Origin: Candidatus Didemnitutus sp.
Lineage (GTDB): Bacteria > Verrucomicrobiota > Verrucomicrobiia > Opitutales > Opitutaceae
DNA length: 64,000 nucleotides
Direction: 5' to 3'
Assembly: GCA_019634575.1 (NCBI GenBank)
Contig: JAHCAY010000001.1
Location: 1,116,001 to 1,180,000, forward strand
Both the position numbers and the translations under genes were made by a program. Numbering within the stretch: the stretch's first letter is position 1; each line of letters starts with the position of its first letter. The notes beneath the pieces were generated by a model, which ran no database searches, was not told the DNA's origin, and saw nothing but the letters and a program-made list of their open reading frames with translations. Shown here piece by piece: positions 1 through 7,948 of the stretch.

Positions 1-78
1 ATCATCCTTCTCCCCTTTCGCACGGCCAAAAATCGCCGACCGCGGGAGATTCCCCGGACATGCAAATCGGACGCACTC

Positions 79-105
79 TGTCCTTTCGCCGCCCTGCCGT
101 TCGTC
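79..105 (+). promoter_or_regulatory. candidate ECF-type promoter of the YCII/sigma pair
   Basis: TGTCCT (79-84) and CGTC (102-105) are separated by 17 bases and lie 25 bases before the YCII start codon. ECF42 sigma factors are known to use a TGTCGA-like -35 and a CGTC-like -10, and the second gene downstream is an ECF42-type sigma factor, so autoregulation is a reasonable inference. The -35 differs from that consensus, and the match was made by eye. Confidence 0.3.
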
Positions 106-130
106 GTAACGGTAAGAAACCCCTCCCCGC

Positions 131-544
131 ATGAGCACTCCCGCCCTTCCGCCGACCTACATGCTTCTGTTCCGCAACACCGGACCGGAAGTCTTCGCCC
201 ATCTTTCGCCCGACCAGCGCCAGCAGCTCGTCACCCGCTGGAACGACTGGTTCGAGGGCCTCGTCGCCGCTGGCCAAGCCAGCGAAGGCCAGCCGCTGGA
301 AACGCACATCCGCGTCGTGTCCGGCGCCGCGGGCTCGCGCGTCGTGGACGGTCCCTACGCCGAATCGAAGGAAGCCGTCGCGGGCTACGTCAAACTCCAC
401 GTCCGCTCGCTCGACGAAGCCACCGCCATCGCGCAATGCCATCCGGGTCTCGAGCACGGCATGAAGATCGAGGTGCGCGAGCTCACGCCGCACTGCCACC
501 TCGGCGTCAACACGAACGCCGCACCCGCCGTCGCCAAAGCCTGA
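131..544 (+). CDS. YCII-related (DGPF) domain protein
   Basis: A 137-residue soluble protein of the YCII/DGPF family: an N-terminal MLLFRN strand, then RVVDGPYAESKEAVAGY around residues 75-92, which carries the DGP[FY] signature. YCII-like proteins are small ferredoxin-fold proteins of uncertain catalytic role. DGPF proteins are the standard genomic partner of ECF42 sigma factors. Its TGA overlaps the ATG of the sigma gene by one base, so the two are almost certainly co-translated. No signal peptide is visible. It may act on or modulate the sigma factor, but the sequence does not show how. Confidence 0.85.
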   Translation: MSTPALPPTYMLLFRNTGPEVFAHLSPDQRQQLVTRWNDWFEGLVAAGQASEGQPLETHIRVVSGAAGSRVVDGPYAESKEAVAGYVKLHVRSLDEATAIAQCHPGLEHGMKIEVRELTPHCHLGVNTNAAPAVAKA

Positions 545-1905
545 TGCCGCGCATGCCTGCGCCGAAGGACATTCCTGCCATCGCCCTGCCGTTGCCGCGC
601 GCCGGTGCCGCGACCGAAAACCCGCCGCCGCCCGCCGCGAAACCGGCGCAGCTGGTCGAACACTTTTTCCGCCACGAGACCGGCCGACTCCACGGCGCGC
701 TCATCCGCCTGCTCGGCGTGAACCACATGTCACTGGCCGAGGACATCGCCCAGGAGGCAATGATGAAGGCGCTGCACACCTGGTCGATGGGCGGCGTGCC
801 GGCGAATCCCTCGGCGTGGATCACCCGCGTGGCCATGAACCTCGCGAAGGATGCGCTGCGCCACAAGCGCATGTCCGGCGAGAAGACCGACGCGATCGTC
901 ACCTTCCTCGACCAGACGCGTTCGCCCGCGGAAGACACTTCCTCCGACGCGCCGGAAATCCGCGACGACACGCTGCGGCTGCTCTTCGTTTGCTGCCACC
1001 CGTCGATCGCCGCCGACGCGCAGGTCGTGCTCGCGTTGAAAGTCCTCTGCGGCTTCAGCACCGGCGAGATCGCGCGCGCCTTCCTCAGCAGCGACGCTGC
1101 GATCGAAAAACAGCTCACCCGCACCAAGCAGCGAATCGCGGACGCCGGCATCGGCTTCGACATCCCGGCGGGCGCCGAACTGGCCGCGCGCCTCGACGGC
1201 GTGCTCGCCACCATCTACCTCCTGTTCAACGAAGGCTACAAGGCCAGCGCCGGCGACCGCTTGCTCCGCGAGGATCTCTGCCATGAGGCGATCCGGCTCA
1301 CGACGCTGCTCGTCGCGCACCCCGCCGGCGACACGCCACGCAGTCACGCGCTGCTGGCGTTGATGCTGCTGACCGCGGCGCGCTTTCCGTCCCGCCTCGA
1401 CGAACACGGCGACCTGCTCCGCCTCGACGACCAAGATCGCGCTAAATGGGACGCGCCACTCATCGGGCGCGGCCTGTTCGAGCTCGTCGCCGCCGCCCAA
1501 GGCACGGAGATCAGCGAATACCACCTACAGGCCGGCATCGCCGCCATCCACTGCACCGCGCCCGACTACGCGTCGACCGACTGGGCGCGCATCCTCAGCC
1601 ACTACGACGAACTGTTGCGGATGAAGCCGTCCCCCATCGTCGCGCTCAACCGCGCCGTGGCGGTCGCGCACCTCCACGGTCCGCGCGCCGGTCTCGATGC
1701 GATCGCCGCGATCGAGCAACGCGACCGACTCGAAAACCTCTACCTGCTCCACGCCGTCGTGGGCGAACTGCACTGGCGCTTGAAAGACCACCGCGCCGCC
1801 GCCGCGAGCTTCCGCCGCGCGCTGCAACTCGCGCACGTCGGCCCCGAACAGCAATACCTCGCCCGCATGGTCGAACGCGCCAGCGAGTCGCCGGGAGTGA
1901 ACTGA
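544..1905 (+). CDS. ECF42-type RNA polymerase sigma factor with C-terminal TPR-like extension
   Basis: Extracytoplasmic-function sigma factor of 453 residues from the ATG that overlaps the YCII stop codon; an in-frame start 108 bases upstream would lie inside the YCII gene. Region 2 (EDIAQEAMMKAL, PSAWITRVAMNLAKDALR) occupies about residues 60-110 and region 4 (LCGFSTGEIARAFLSSDAAIEKQ) about 160-190. About 250 further residues follow, the DUF6596/TPR-like C-terminal domain typical of ECF42. These factors have no anti-sigma factor; the long extension is required for activity in studied members. The YCII partner upstream fits the class. Signal and targets are unknown. Confidence 0.88.
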   Translation: MPRMPAPKDIPAIALPLPRAGAATENPPPPAAKPAQLVEHFFRHETGRLHGALIRLLGVNHMSLAEDIAQEAMMKALHTWSMGGVPANPSAWITRVAMNLAKDALRHKRMSGEKTDAIVTFLDQTRSPAEDTSSDAPEIRDDTLRLLFVCCHPSIAADAQVVLALKVLCGFSTGEIARAFLSSDAAIEKQLTRTKQRIADAGIGFDIPAGAELAARLDGVLATIYLLFNEGYKASAGDRLLREDLCHEAIRLTTLLVAHPAGDTPRSHALLALMLLTAARFPSRLDEHGDLLRLDDQDRAKWDAPLIGRGLFELVAAAQGTEISEYHLQAGIAAIHCTAPDYASTDWARILSHYDELLRMKPSPIVALNRAVAVAHLHGPRAGLDAIAAIEQRDRLENLYLLHAVVGELHWRLKDHRAAAASFRRALQLAHVGPEQQYLARMVERASESPGVN

Positions 1906-2018
1906 GGCAAAACGCACGCCACGGATCTCGCGCCTTGGGAGATCCGCTGCGCGTGCCGACATTCTTGTCGCCGCCGGGACGTCGGCGACCACCTCGAACC
2001 CCCGCTGCGAAGCGTGCG

Positions 2019-2091
2019 GTAGGGCGGGACCGCTGGGTCTGCCGCGCACCCGGCATTACGTCTGCGGCGCGGCAGTAGCCGCGCCCTCCAC
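2019..2091. repeat. inverted pair of REP-like palindromes
   Basis: The left unit starts GTAGGGCGGGACCGC at 2019 on the plus strand. The right unit, read on the minus strand from 2091, starts GTGGAGGGCGCGGCTACTGCC. Each is a GTAG/GTGG head followed by an imperfect hairpin, and the two face each other, as in a REPIN/BIME. The pair fills the gap between the convergent sigma and E1 genes and ends 5 bases from the E1 stop codon. It may act as a bidirectional transcription block. Confidence 0.6.
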
Positions 2092-2095
2092 GGAA

Positions 2096-4324
2096 TTATT
2101 TTCCGCAGAGCTTCTCCGCCGCCTCGGCGATCTGCCGGTCGGAGATGAGCACGAGATTCGCCGCCGCCGCGAGCGGCACGTAAGTATCGACCGCGCGCAC
2201 CGACGCCACCGGCCCGTCGAAACCGCTTTCCGCCAGCGCCGCGATCACCGCGTCAGCGATGCCGCCAGCGGTGGCGCGGCACTCGTCGGCCACGAGCACA
2301 CGACCGCACGCGGCAGCGTGTTTCTTGATCGCGTCGAGCGGCAGCGGGTTCAGCCACCGCGCATCGAGCACCCGCGCGGAGATTTTCTTTTCCGCCAGCA
2401 TCTTCGCCGCACGCAGCGAGAGGCGCACGCCGTTGCCGTAGGTGACGATCAGGAGATCCTTCGCCTTCGGGTGATGAACGCCGACCTCGCCCGGCAGCAG
2501 CATCCGCTCGGGTGCCGGGTAATCGGAAAGCCACGCACCGTCGCCGTCGGTGTGCAGGTCGCGTTCGTGATAGAGCGCGATCGGCTCGATGAAGACCGCC
2601 ACGCGACCGCACGCCCGCGCCGTCGCGATCAAGCCGCGCAACATCATCGCCGCGTCGTCGCCGCGCGACGGCACGCCGACGATCAAGCCCGGGATGTCGC
2701 GCAGCGCGCCGATGGAGTTGTCGTTGTGGAAATGCCCGCCGAAGCCCTTCTGGTAGGCGAGCCCCTGCACGCGCACGACCATCGGGTTGGCGAACTGGCC
2801 GTTGGAGAAATACTGGAGCGAGCACGCCTCGCCGCGGAGCTGGTCGAGCGCGTTGTGGATGTAGGCGAGGTATTGGATCTCGGGGATCGGCAGCAGCCCG
2901 GCGGTCGCCGCGCCCTGCGCCGTGCCGAGAATCGTCGTCTCGTCGAGCAGCGTGTCGAAACAGCGGTGCGGACCGAACGCCTTCTGCAAGCCCTGTGTCG
3001 CGCCGTAGACGCCACCCTTCCGGCCCACATCCTCGCCGAACAGGCTGATCTCTGGGAAGCGCAGCATCTCGTCCGCAAGCGCCGCATTCACATGCGCGCA
3101 CAGCGTGCGCTTTAGCGGCGCGGTTTCCTTTTCGGGCAACGTGCCGAAATGCTCGAGTCGCACCTCGGGCTGCGCCTGCTCGGCGGCGACGGCGCGGATG
3201 GCCGCCTCGTCGTAGGGCGCGAGCGGGCGGACGATTTCCTCGACGCTCGTCAGCTTCGGCGCGCGGACGACCTGCGCCGCGGCCGCTTCGATGCGGGTCT
3301 GCACGGCAGCGACCAGCTCGCGCAATTCCTCGGGCGTCGCGGCACCGGTGGCGACGAGCATCCGCGCATTCGCCAGCAACGGGTCGCGCGCCTCGGTCGC
3401 CTCGATCTCGGCGACGGAGTGGTAGGAAATCTCCGCATCGGTGCCCGCGTGACCCCACAGGCGAATCGTGTGCAGATGCAGGAAAACGGGTTTGCGCGTG
3501 CGGCGGCAGTGCTCGATCGCAGCGGCGGCGCGGTCCCAGATCGCATCCATCGTGCCATCGAGCTCGACATAGTGCAGGTGAGGCAGCGCGCTGAAGTTAT
3601 CGTGGATCCAGTTCGCCGGCGTCTCGACGGAGATGCCGATGCCGTTGTCTTCGCAGAGAAACACGAGCGGCACTTCGCCGCCGCGGCGCACGGCGTAGCG
3701 CGCGGAGTTGATGCCCGCGAGCGCCGTGGCGTGGTTGGCCGACGCATCGCCGAACGAGCACAGCACCACCGAGTCGGCAGCGAGTCCGTTTTCCACGCCG
3801 AGCCGATGCGCGCGGCGCAGCGAATAGGCCATGCCGTAGGCCTTGGGCAGGTGCGAGGCGATGGTGCTCGTCTGCGGCGGCACCCACATCGATTTGCTGC
3901 CCCAGACCTTGTGCCGACCACCAGAAATCGGATCGTCGGCCGAGGCGCAGAACGAGCGTATGGTGTCGAGGATGCCATCGACGTCGCCCGCCTGCCGCGA
4001 GCGCGCCATCATGAGCCCGCCGGAGCGGTAATGCAGAAAACACGGGTCCGCGAGGCGCAGCAGTGCGCCGATGACGGCGTTGTTTTCGTGGCCAGCGCTC
4101 GAGATGGTGTAGAAGGACTGGTTCGTCTTCCGCATCTCGCGCGCGGCGACATCGAGGAGACGGCTCGCGAGTTGGTCCTCGAAAATCTCACGGGCCCGTC
4201 TCGCGGTCAGCGTCGTGTGCGCTCCGAGCGGTTCGTCGTCCTCGAGACGAGCGAGCGGCGTCGGGGCGGACGCCAGCCAGTGGAGAAGGTTTTCCTGGAC
4301 GATCTCGACGCGTGTTTTGGCCAC
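2096..4324 (-). CDS. fused alpha-beta E1 component of a TPP-dependent 2-oxo acid dehydrogenase
   Basis: A 742-residue protein joining the E1 alpha and E1 beta subunits of a pyruvate or branched-chain 2-oxo acid dehydrogenase. The alpha half has the thiamine diphosphate motif FGDASANH followed by CEDNGIGIS at about residues 190-230. The beta half begins near residue 395 (LCAHVNAALADEML, then FGEDVGRKGGVYGAT) and ends with the transketolase C-terminal domain. It would decarboxylate a 2-oxo acid and pass the acyl group to a lipoyl E2. No E2 or E3 gene is adjacent, so it must borrow them from elsewhere. The substrate cannot be told from sequence. A second fused E1 lies at 60557-62587. Confidence 0.85.
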   Translation of the reverse strand: MAKTRVEIVQENLLHWLASAPTPLARLEDDEPLGAHTTLTARRAREIFEDQLASRLLDVAAREMRKTNQSFYTISSAGHENNAVIGALLRLADPCFLHYRSGGLMMARSRQAGDVDGILDTIRSFCASADDPISGGRHKVWGSKSMWVPPQTSTIASHLPKAYGMAYSLRRAHRLGVENGLAADSVVLCSFGDASANHATALAGINSARYAVRRGGEVPLVFLCEDNGIGISVETPANWIHDNFSALPHLHYVELDGTMDAIWDRAAAAIEHCRRTRKPVFLHLHTIRLWGHAGTDAEISYHSVAEIEATEARDPLLANARMLVATGAATPEELRELVAAVQTRIEAAAAQVVRAPKLTSVEEIVRPLAPYDEAAIRAVAAEQAQPEVRLEHFGTLPEKETAPLKRTLCAHVNAALADEMLRFPEISLFGEDVGRKGGVYGATQGLQKAFGPHRCFDTLLDETTILGTAQGAATAGLLPIPEIQYLAYIHNALDQLRGEACSLQYFSNGQFANPMVVRVQGLAYQKGFGGHFHNDNSIGALRDIPGLIVGVPSRGDDAAMMLRGLIATARACGRVAVFIEPIALYHERDLHTDGDGAWLSDYPAPERMLLPGEVGVHHPKAKDLLIVTYGNGVRLSLRAAKMLAEKKISARVLDARWLNPLPLDAIKKHAAACGRVLVADECRATAGGIADAVIAALAESGFDGPVASVRAVDTYVPLAAAANLVLISDRQIAEAAEKLCGK

Positions 4325-4401
4325 GGTTGCGCTAGGAAAGCAGTGTCATACCCGAGGGCAATCCCAAGCTGTGCGCGTGCGTTGGCGAGATGTGGGCGGG
4401 A

Positions 4402-4476
4402 GTAGCGGCTACCTTTCGGAAGCGGGAGGGCCCGCTTCCCTGCGGCCCGTCGGGAGACGGGCCCTCCACACGCTAC
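4402..4476. repeat. composite REP element, GTAG at both ends
   Basis: Three hairpins in tandem: GTAGCGGCTAC at 4402; GGAAGCGGG/CCCGCTTCC (4418-4426 with 4431-4439); and GGCCCGTC/GACGGGCC (4444-4451 with 4456-4463). On the minus strand the element begins GTAGCGTGTGGAGGGCC at 4476, so both outer ends carry GTAG pointing inward. The minus-strand GTAG supplies the TAG stop codon of the adjacent gamma-glutamyltransferase gene. Confidence 0.6.
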
Positions 4477-6365
4477 CATGCGATGCCGTAGTCTTCGCCG
4501 AAGTCCGACGCGGCGCCCTGGAAGGTTTTGTTCGCTTGATCGATGTAGATCGCGGTGACCGGCCCCGACGTGCGCTCGGCCGTCTCGACCTTGTAGCCCA
4601 TCTTCGTGAGCTCGGCGCGCACCCACGGCGGCGTGTCGGCGCGCACCTGGATGCGCCCCGGCTCGCTGCGATGGTCGCCGAAGGACGACTGCATCTGGTA
4701 GCTGTTGAACGCGGCGGCCTCGACGGATTGCTGCACGCTCATGCCGAATTCGACGAAGCTCAGGAAGAATTGCAGGAGGTTTTGATCCTGTGTGTCGCCG
4801 CCCTGCACGGAAAACGCGAGGAACGGCTGGCCGTCCTTGAGCGCGAGCGACGGCGTGAGCGTGACGCGCGGGCGCTTGCCGGGCTCGACGACGTTGAACG
4901 GATTCACCGCCGGATCGAGCACCCAGCTCTGCATGCGCTGCGAGAGACCGACGCCGGTCTTGCCGGCGACGACTGCGGGAATCCAGCCGCCACTCGGCGT
5001 GACGGACACGACCCAGCCTTCGGCGTCGGCCGCCTGGATCGAGGTCGTGCCCATCTTGAAATACTCGTCGTCAGTGAAAATCGGCGGCGTGCTCGCGGCG
5101 ACTTGGAACGACGCGGGTTTGGTCGCGCTCGAGGGTGGCTGCGGCGTCCACTTTTGCAGCAACTCGGTGAACGGATTCGTGCCGCCCTGGAACGGATACG
5201 GGTCGCCCGGATGCGCCTTGGCGTCGTTCTTCGTCCAGTTGATCGTCTGGAAGCGCGCCTTCGCGTAGTCCTTCGAGAGCAGCCCGCGGATCGGCTCCTC
5301 GGGCGGGAAATCGGGGTCGCCGTAGTAGAAATCGCGGTCGGCGAACGCGAGGCTCATCGCCTGGTAGACGGTGTGGATGTAGCGCGCGCTGTTGTAGCCC
5401 ATGGCGCGGAGATCGGCGTTTTCGAGGATGTTCAGCGCCTGGAGCAGCGCCGGACCCTGCGTCCAGGTGGTGAGCTTGTAGACGTCGATGCCGCGGTAGT
5501 TGGTCGAGACAGGTGGCTCAATCTTCACGCGCCAATTCGCGAGATCCTCTTTGGTGAACAAGCCGCCCTGCTCGCGCGTGCTGCGCACGAGCTCGTCGGC
5601 GATGTCGCCGCGATAGAAACGCTCGTAGGCGGCCATGATGGCGGCCTTGCGATCCTTGCCGGCGGCGAGCGCAGCCTTTTCCGCGGCGACGAGCTGGCGC
5701 AGCATCGCGGCGAGGTCGGGCTGGTGAAAGACCTCGCCGGCACGCGGCGCGGCGCGCTTGGCCGAGTCCTTTTCATCGAGGTGCGTCAGAAAAACCTGTT
5801 TCGAATACGGCCACTTTGTGATTTCGCCGCGGAAGCGCTCGATCGTGTCGGCCGCCTGCTGCTCGATCGCGTAGCCGTCGGCCATCGCGATGGCGGGCGC
5901 GAGGACGTCGGCGAGCGACATCGTGCCGTATTCCGCGAGCATCGTCATCAGACCGCCCGGCGTGCCCGGCGTCACGGCCGCGAGCGGGCCGTATTCGGGC
6001 GGATAGGCGTAGCCGTTTTTCTTGAAGAACTCGACCGTCGCACCGGTGGGGGCGACGCCGAGGGCGTTGATCCCGATGACTTGTTTCGTGTGCGGGTTGT
6101 AGATCAGCGCCTGCGTCTCGCCGCCCCAGCCAAGCGTGTCCCACATCGTGCAGACCGCCGCGAGCATCGCGCAGGTGGCGTCGACGGCGTTGCCGCCCTT
6201 CGCGAAGATCATGGCGCCCGCAGTGGCGCCGAGCGGCTTGCCGGTGACGGCGACCCAGTTCTTGCCGTGGAGGATCGGCTTGTTCGTGCGCTGGGCCTGG
6301 GCAGAGGAAACGGCCGCGAGGACGACGGCCAGCGTGACAGCGAGAAAGCAACGGGAGTGACGCAT
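4473..6365 (-). CDS. gamma-glutamyltransferase-family Ntn hydrolase, exported
   Basis: 630 residues from the ATG that starts a clear signal peptide (MRHSRCFLAVTLAVVLAAVS, cleavage near AQA-Q); the open frame extends upstream but without a signal peptide. The large-subunit motif GGNAVDA is at 58-64 and the probable autoprocessing threonine is in MGTTSIQ at about residue 440. Family members self-cleave there and transfer or hydrolyse gamma-glutamyl groups of glutathione and similar substrates in the periplasm. The usual TTH motif is TTS here, and the glycine-rich loop reads GGDTQDQN, so this is a divergent member; activity on glutathione is not assured. The gene ends in a REP element. Confidence 0.8.
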   Translation of the reverse strand: MRHSRCFLAVTLAVVLAAVSSAQAQRTNKPILHGKNWVAVTGKPLGATAGAMIFAKGGNAVDATCAMLAAVCTMWDTLGWGGETQALIYNPHTKQVIGINALGVAPTGATVEFFKKNGYAYPPEYGPLAAVTPGTPGGLMTMLAEYGTMSLADVLAPAIAMADGYAIEQQAADTIERFRGEITKWPYSKQVFLTHLDEKDSAKRAAPRAGEVFHQPDLAAMLRQLVAAEKAALAAGKDRKAAIMAAYERFYRGDIADELVRSTREQGGLFTKEDLANWRVKIEPPVSTNYRGIDVYKLTTWTQGPALLQALNILENADLRAMGYNSARYIHTVYQAMSLAFADRDFYYGDPDFPPEEPIRGLLSKDYAKARFQTINWTKNDAKAHPGDPYPFQGGTNPFTELLQKWTPQPPSSATKPASFQVAASTPPIFTDDEYFKMGTTSIQAADAEGWVVSVTPSGGWIPAVVAGKTGVGLSQRMQSWVLDPAVNPFNVVEPGKRPRVTLTPSLALKDGQPFLAFSVQGGDTQDQNLLQFFLSFVEFGMSVQQSVEAAAFNSYQMQSSFGDHRSEPGRIQVRADTPPWVRAELTKMGYKVETAERTSGPVTAIYIDQANKTFQGAASDFGEDYGIAW

Positions 6366-6486
6366 GAAGACGAGGGGTTGAAGCGTGGGGGCGTGCCGGC
6401 ACCACGTTCGCCGGACAAGCGATGAAGTCAACCAGCCGACCGAAGTGCAGCCGGGTTCGCCCTTGTGCCGGCGCCCACGACGCGGC

Positions 6487-6804
6487 ATGAACTTGCGCGT
6501 GAAGACGCGCCTATTCCCTCTCGTCGTTCTCACGATCGTGTTGGCCGGCTGTCAGGAACCGCAGGCCGCCCGCTCGCCCGCGACACAGCGCAACTCCGCC
6601 GAAGCCGACCGCTGGATGGACCGGCGCGCCGCCCAATACGAACAGATGGGCCTCAAGAAAGGCGACGCCGCCGCGAAGGCGTCGCAGGATTGGCAGAACC
6701 TCGGCAACTCGGTCGAGAGCTACCCGCTCTACGACTCGAGCGCGAAACAGCGCGCCGAGCAGGCGAAGTTCGAGGACGATCTCTCGAAATCGAAGAAGAA
6801 CTGA
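6487..6804 (+). CDS. small hypothetical lipoprotein
   Basis: 105 residues starting at the ATG that gives a lipoprotein signal (MNLRVKTRLFPLVVLTIVLAGC), with lipobox LAGC and the lipidated cysteine at about residue 22. The mature part is short, charged and helical (EADRWMDRRAAQYEQMG, AKASQDWQNLG) and ends in a lysine-rich tail. An upstream in-frame start would add 34 basic residues and destroy the signal. Function is not recognised. It is divergent from the gamma-glutamyltransferase gene, 121 bases away. Confidence 0.7.
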   Translation: MNLRVKTRLFPLVVLTIVLAGCQEPQAARSPATQRNSAEADRWMDRRAAQYEQMGLKKGDAAAKASQDWQNLGNSVESYPLYDSSAKQRAEQAKFEDDLSKSKKN

Positions 6805-6879
6805 GTGCGCCGCCCGGAAGCGCGCGCGTCGTCGCCGCCCGGACGTCGGCGTCCGCAAACGCGGCAATCCTCCCGCCCA

Positions 6880-6951
6880 GTAGGCAGCGAGCTCGCTCGC
6901 GCCCTTCGTCGCGCCACGCCGAGCAAAGGCGCGAGCGAGCTCGCTGCCTAC
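6880..6951. repeat. REPIN-like inverted repeat, perfect 24-base arms
   Basis: The left arm 6880-6903 begins GTAGGCAGCGAGCTCGCTCG. The right arm 6928-6951 is its exact reverse complement, with a 24-base spacer. Each arm is a GTAG head plus its own hairpin (GCGAGCTCGC core). The perfect identity of the arms suggests a recent or actively maintained element. It lies between the lipoprotein gene and the convergent purine nucleoside phosphorylase gene. Confidence 0.8.
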
Positions 6952-7026
6952 TCTACCCGGGGAGAGCGAAGTAAGCTGTCGCCCGCGCCAGCCAGCAATC
7001 GGTTCGGCAACTCGGCCGAAGAGCGC

Positions 7027-7860
7027 TCACAGCTCCTTCACCGCCGCGATCACTAGCTTCTCGAACGCCGCCGCGCCGCGCGAGGCGTTCTCGAGCGTGT
7101 GCGCATGGGTGAGGTGCTCGTCGGAAAGTCCTGCACCCATGTTCGTGATGCACGACACGCCGGCGACCTTGAGTCCGCAGTGCCGCGCGATCAGGCAATC
7201 GGGCACGCTCGACATGCCGACCGCGTCGCCGCCCCACCCCTGCGCCATGCGGATCTCCGCCGGCGTCTCGAACGACGGCCCGCGGAACGCCACGTAGACG
7301 CCCTCGTGCAGCGTCACACCCTCGCGTTGCGCGACGGCCTTGATTTTCGCGCGCAGGGCCGGGTCCCACGCATCGCTGACGGGGAAGAAACGCGGACCGA
7401 AGCTCTCGTCGTTCGGGCCGGTGAGCGGGTTCAGTCCGAGGAAATTGATGTGGTCGCTGATGAGCATCAGCTGGCTCACGCCGATGTGCGCGCGCAGGCT
7501 GCCGGCGGCGTTGGAGAGGAACAGCGTTTCCACGCCGGCGGCCTTCACGGCGCGGATCATGGTCTTGAGCGGATACGCGTCGGTGGTCTCGTAGAAATGC
7601 TTGCGGCCGTTCAGCACGATCACGGGCACGCCGTCGAGCTTGCCCACAATCAACTGTCCCGCGTGCCCCGCGACGGTGAGGATCGGAAAACCGGGCAGAT
7701 CGCGATACGCGATCACGATCGCGTCCTGCACCTTCGCCGCGAGCCCGCCGAGGCCGGAGCCGAGGATGAGGGCGATTTTCGGAGCAAGGGAGCCGCAGGC
7801 GGCAGCGATCTTCGCGGCGGACTGGCGGACATTTTCGACGTGCTGTTGCTGTTCGGTCAT
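7027..7860 (-). CDS. punA: purine nucleoside phosphorylase, trimeric class
   Basis: 277 residues, the usual length of the trimeric (class II) enzyme that splits inosine and guanosine with phosphate in purine salvage. Visible motifs are the phosphate-binding LGSGLGGLA (33-41), GRKHFYE, LSNAAGSL, GPSFETPAE and AVGMSSVPD with the conserved methionine-serine. All are expected positions for PNP/MTAP family enzymes; the overall pattern is PNP rather than methylthioadenosine phosphorylase. No neighbour points to a dedicated nucleoside operon. Confidence 0.9.
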   Translation of the reverse strand: MTEQQQHVENVRQSAAKIAAACGSLAPKIALILGSGLGGLAAKVQDAIVIAYRDLPGFPILTVAGHAGQLIVGKLDGVPVIVLNGRKHFYETTDAYPLKTMIRAVKAAGVETLFLSNAAGSLRAHIGVSQLMLISDHINFLGLNPLTGPNDESFGPRFFPVSDAWDPALRAKIKAVAQREGVTLHEGVYVAFRGPSFETPAEIRMAQGWGGDAVGMSSVPDCLIARHCGLKVAGVSCITNMGAGLSDEHLTHAHTLENASRGAAAFEKLVIAAVKEL

Positions 7861-7948
7861 GCGTGCAACCTAACGAAATCCGCGCGCCGGGCGGAAGCCT
7901 GCATTTGCCGCGTTCCGTCGCGCGCGCACTGCCTTCGCTCGCAACGCC

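Noticed and set aside
4215..6425. 736-codon plus-strand frame opposite the gamma-glutamyltransferase gene
   Set aside because: Shadow frame; repeated Arg/Glu/Val composition and no start context.
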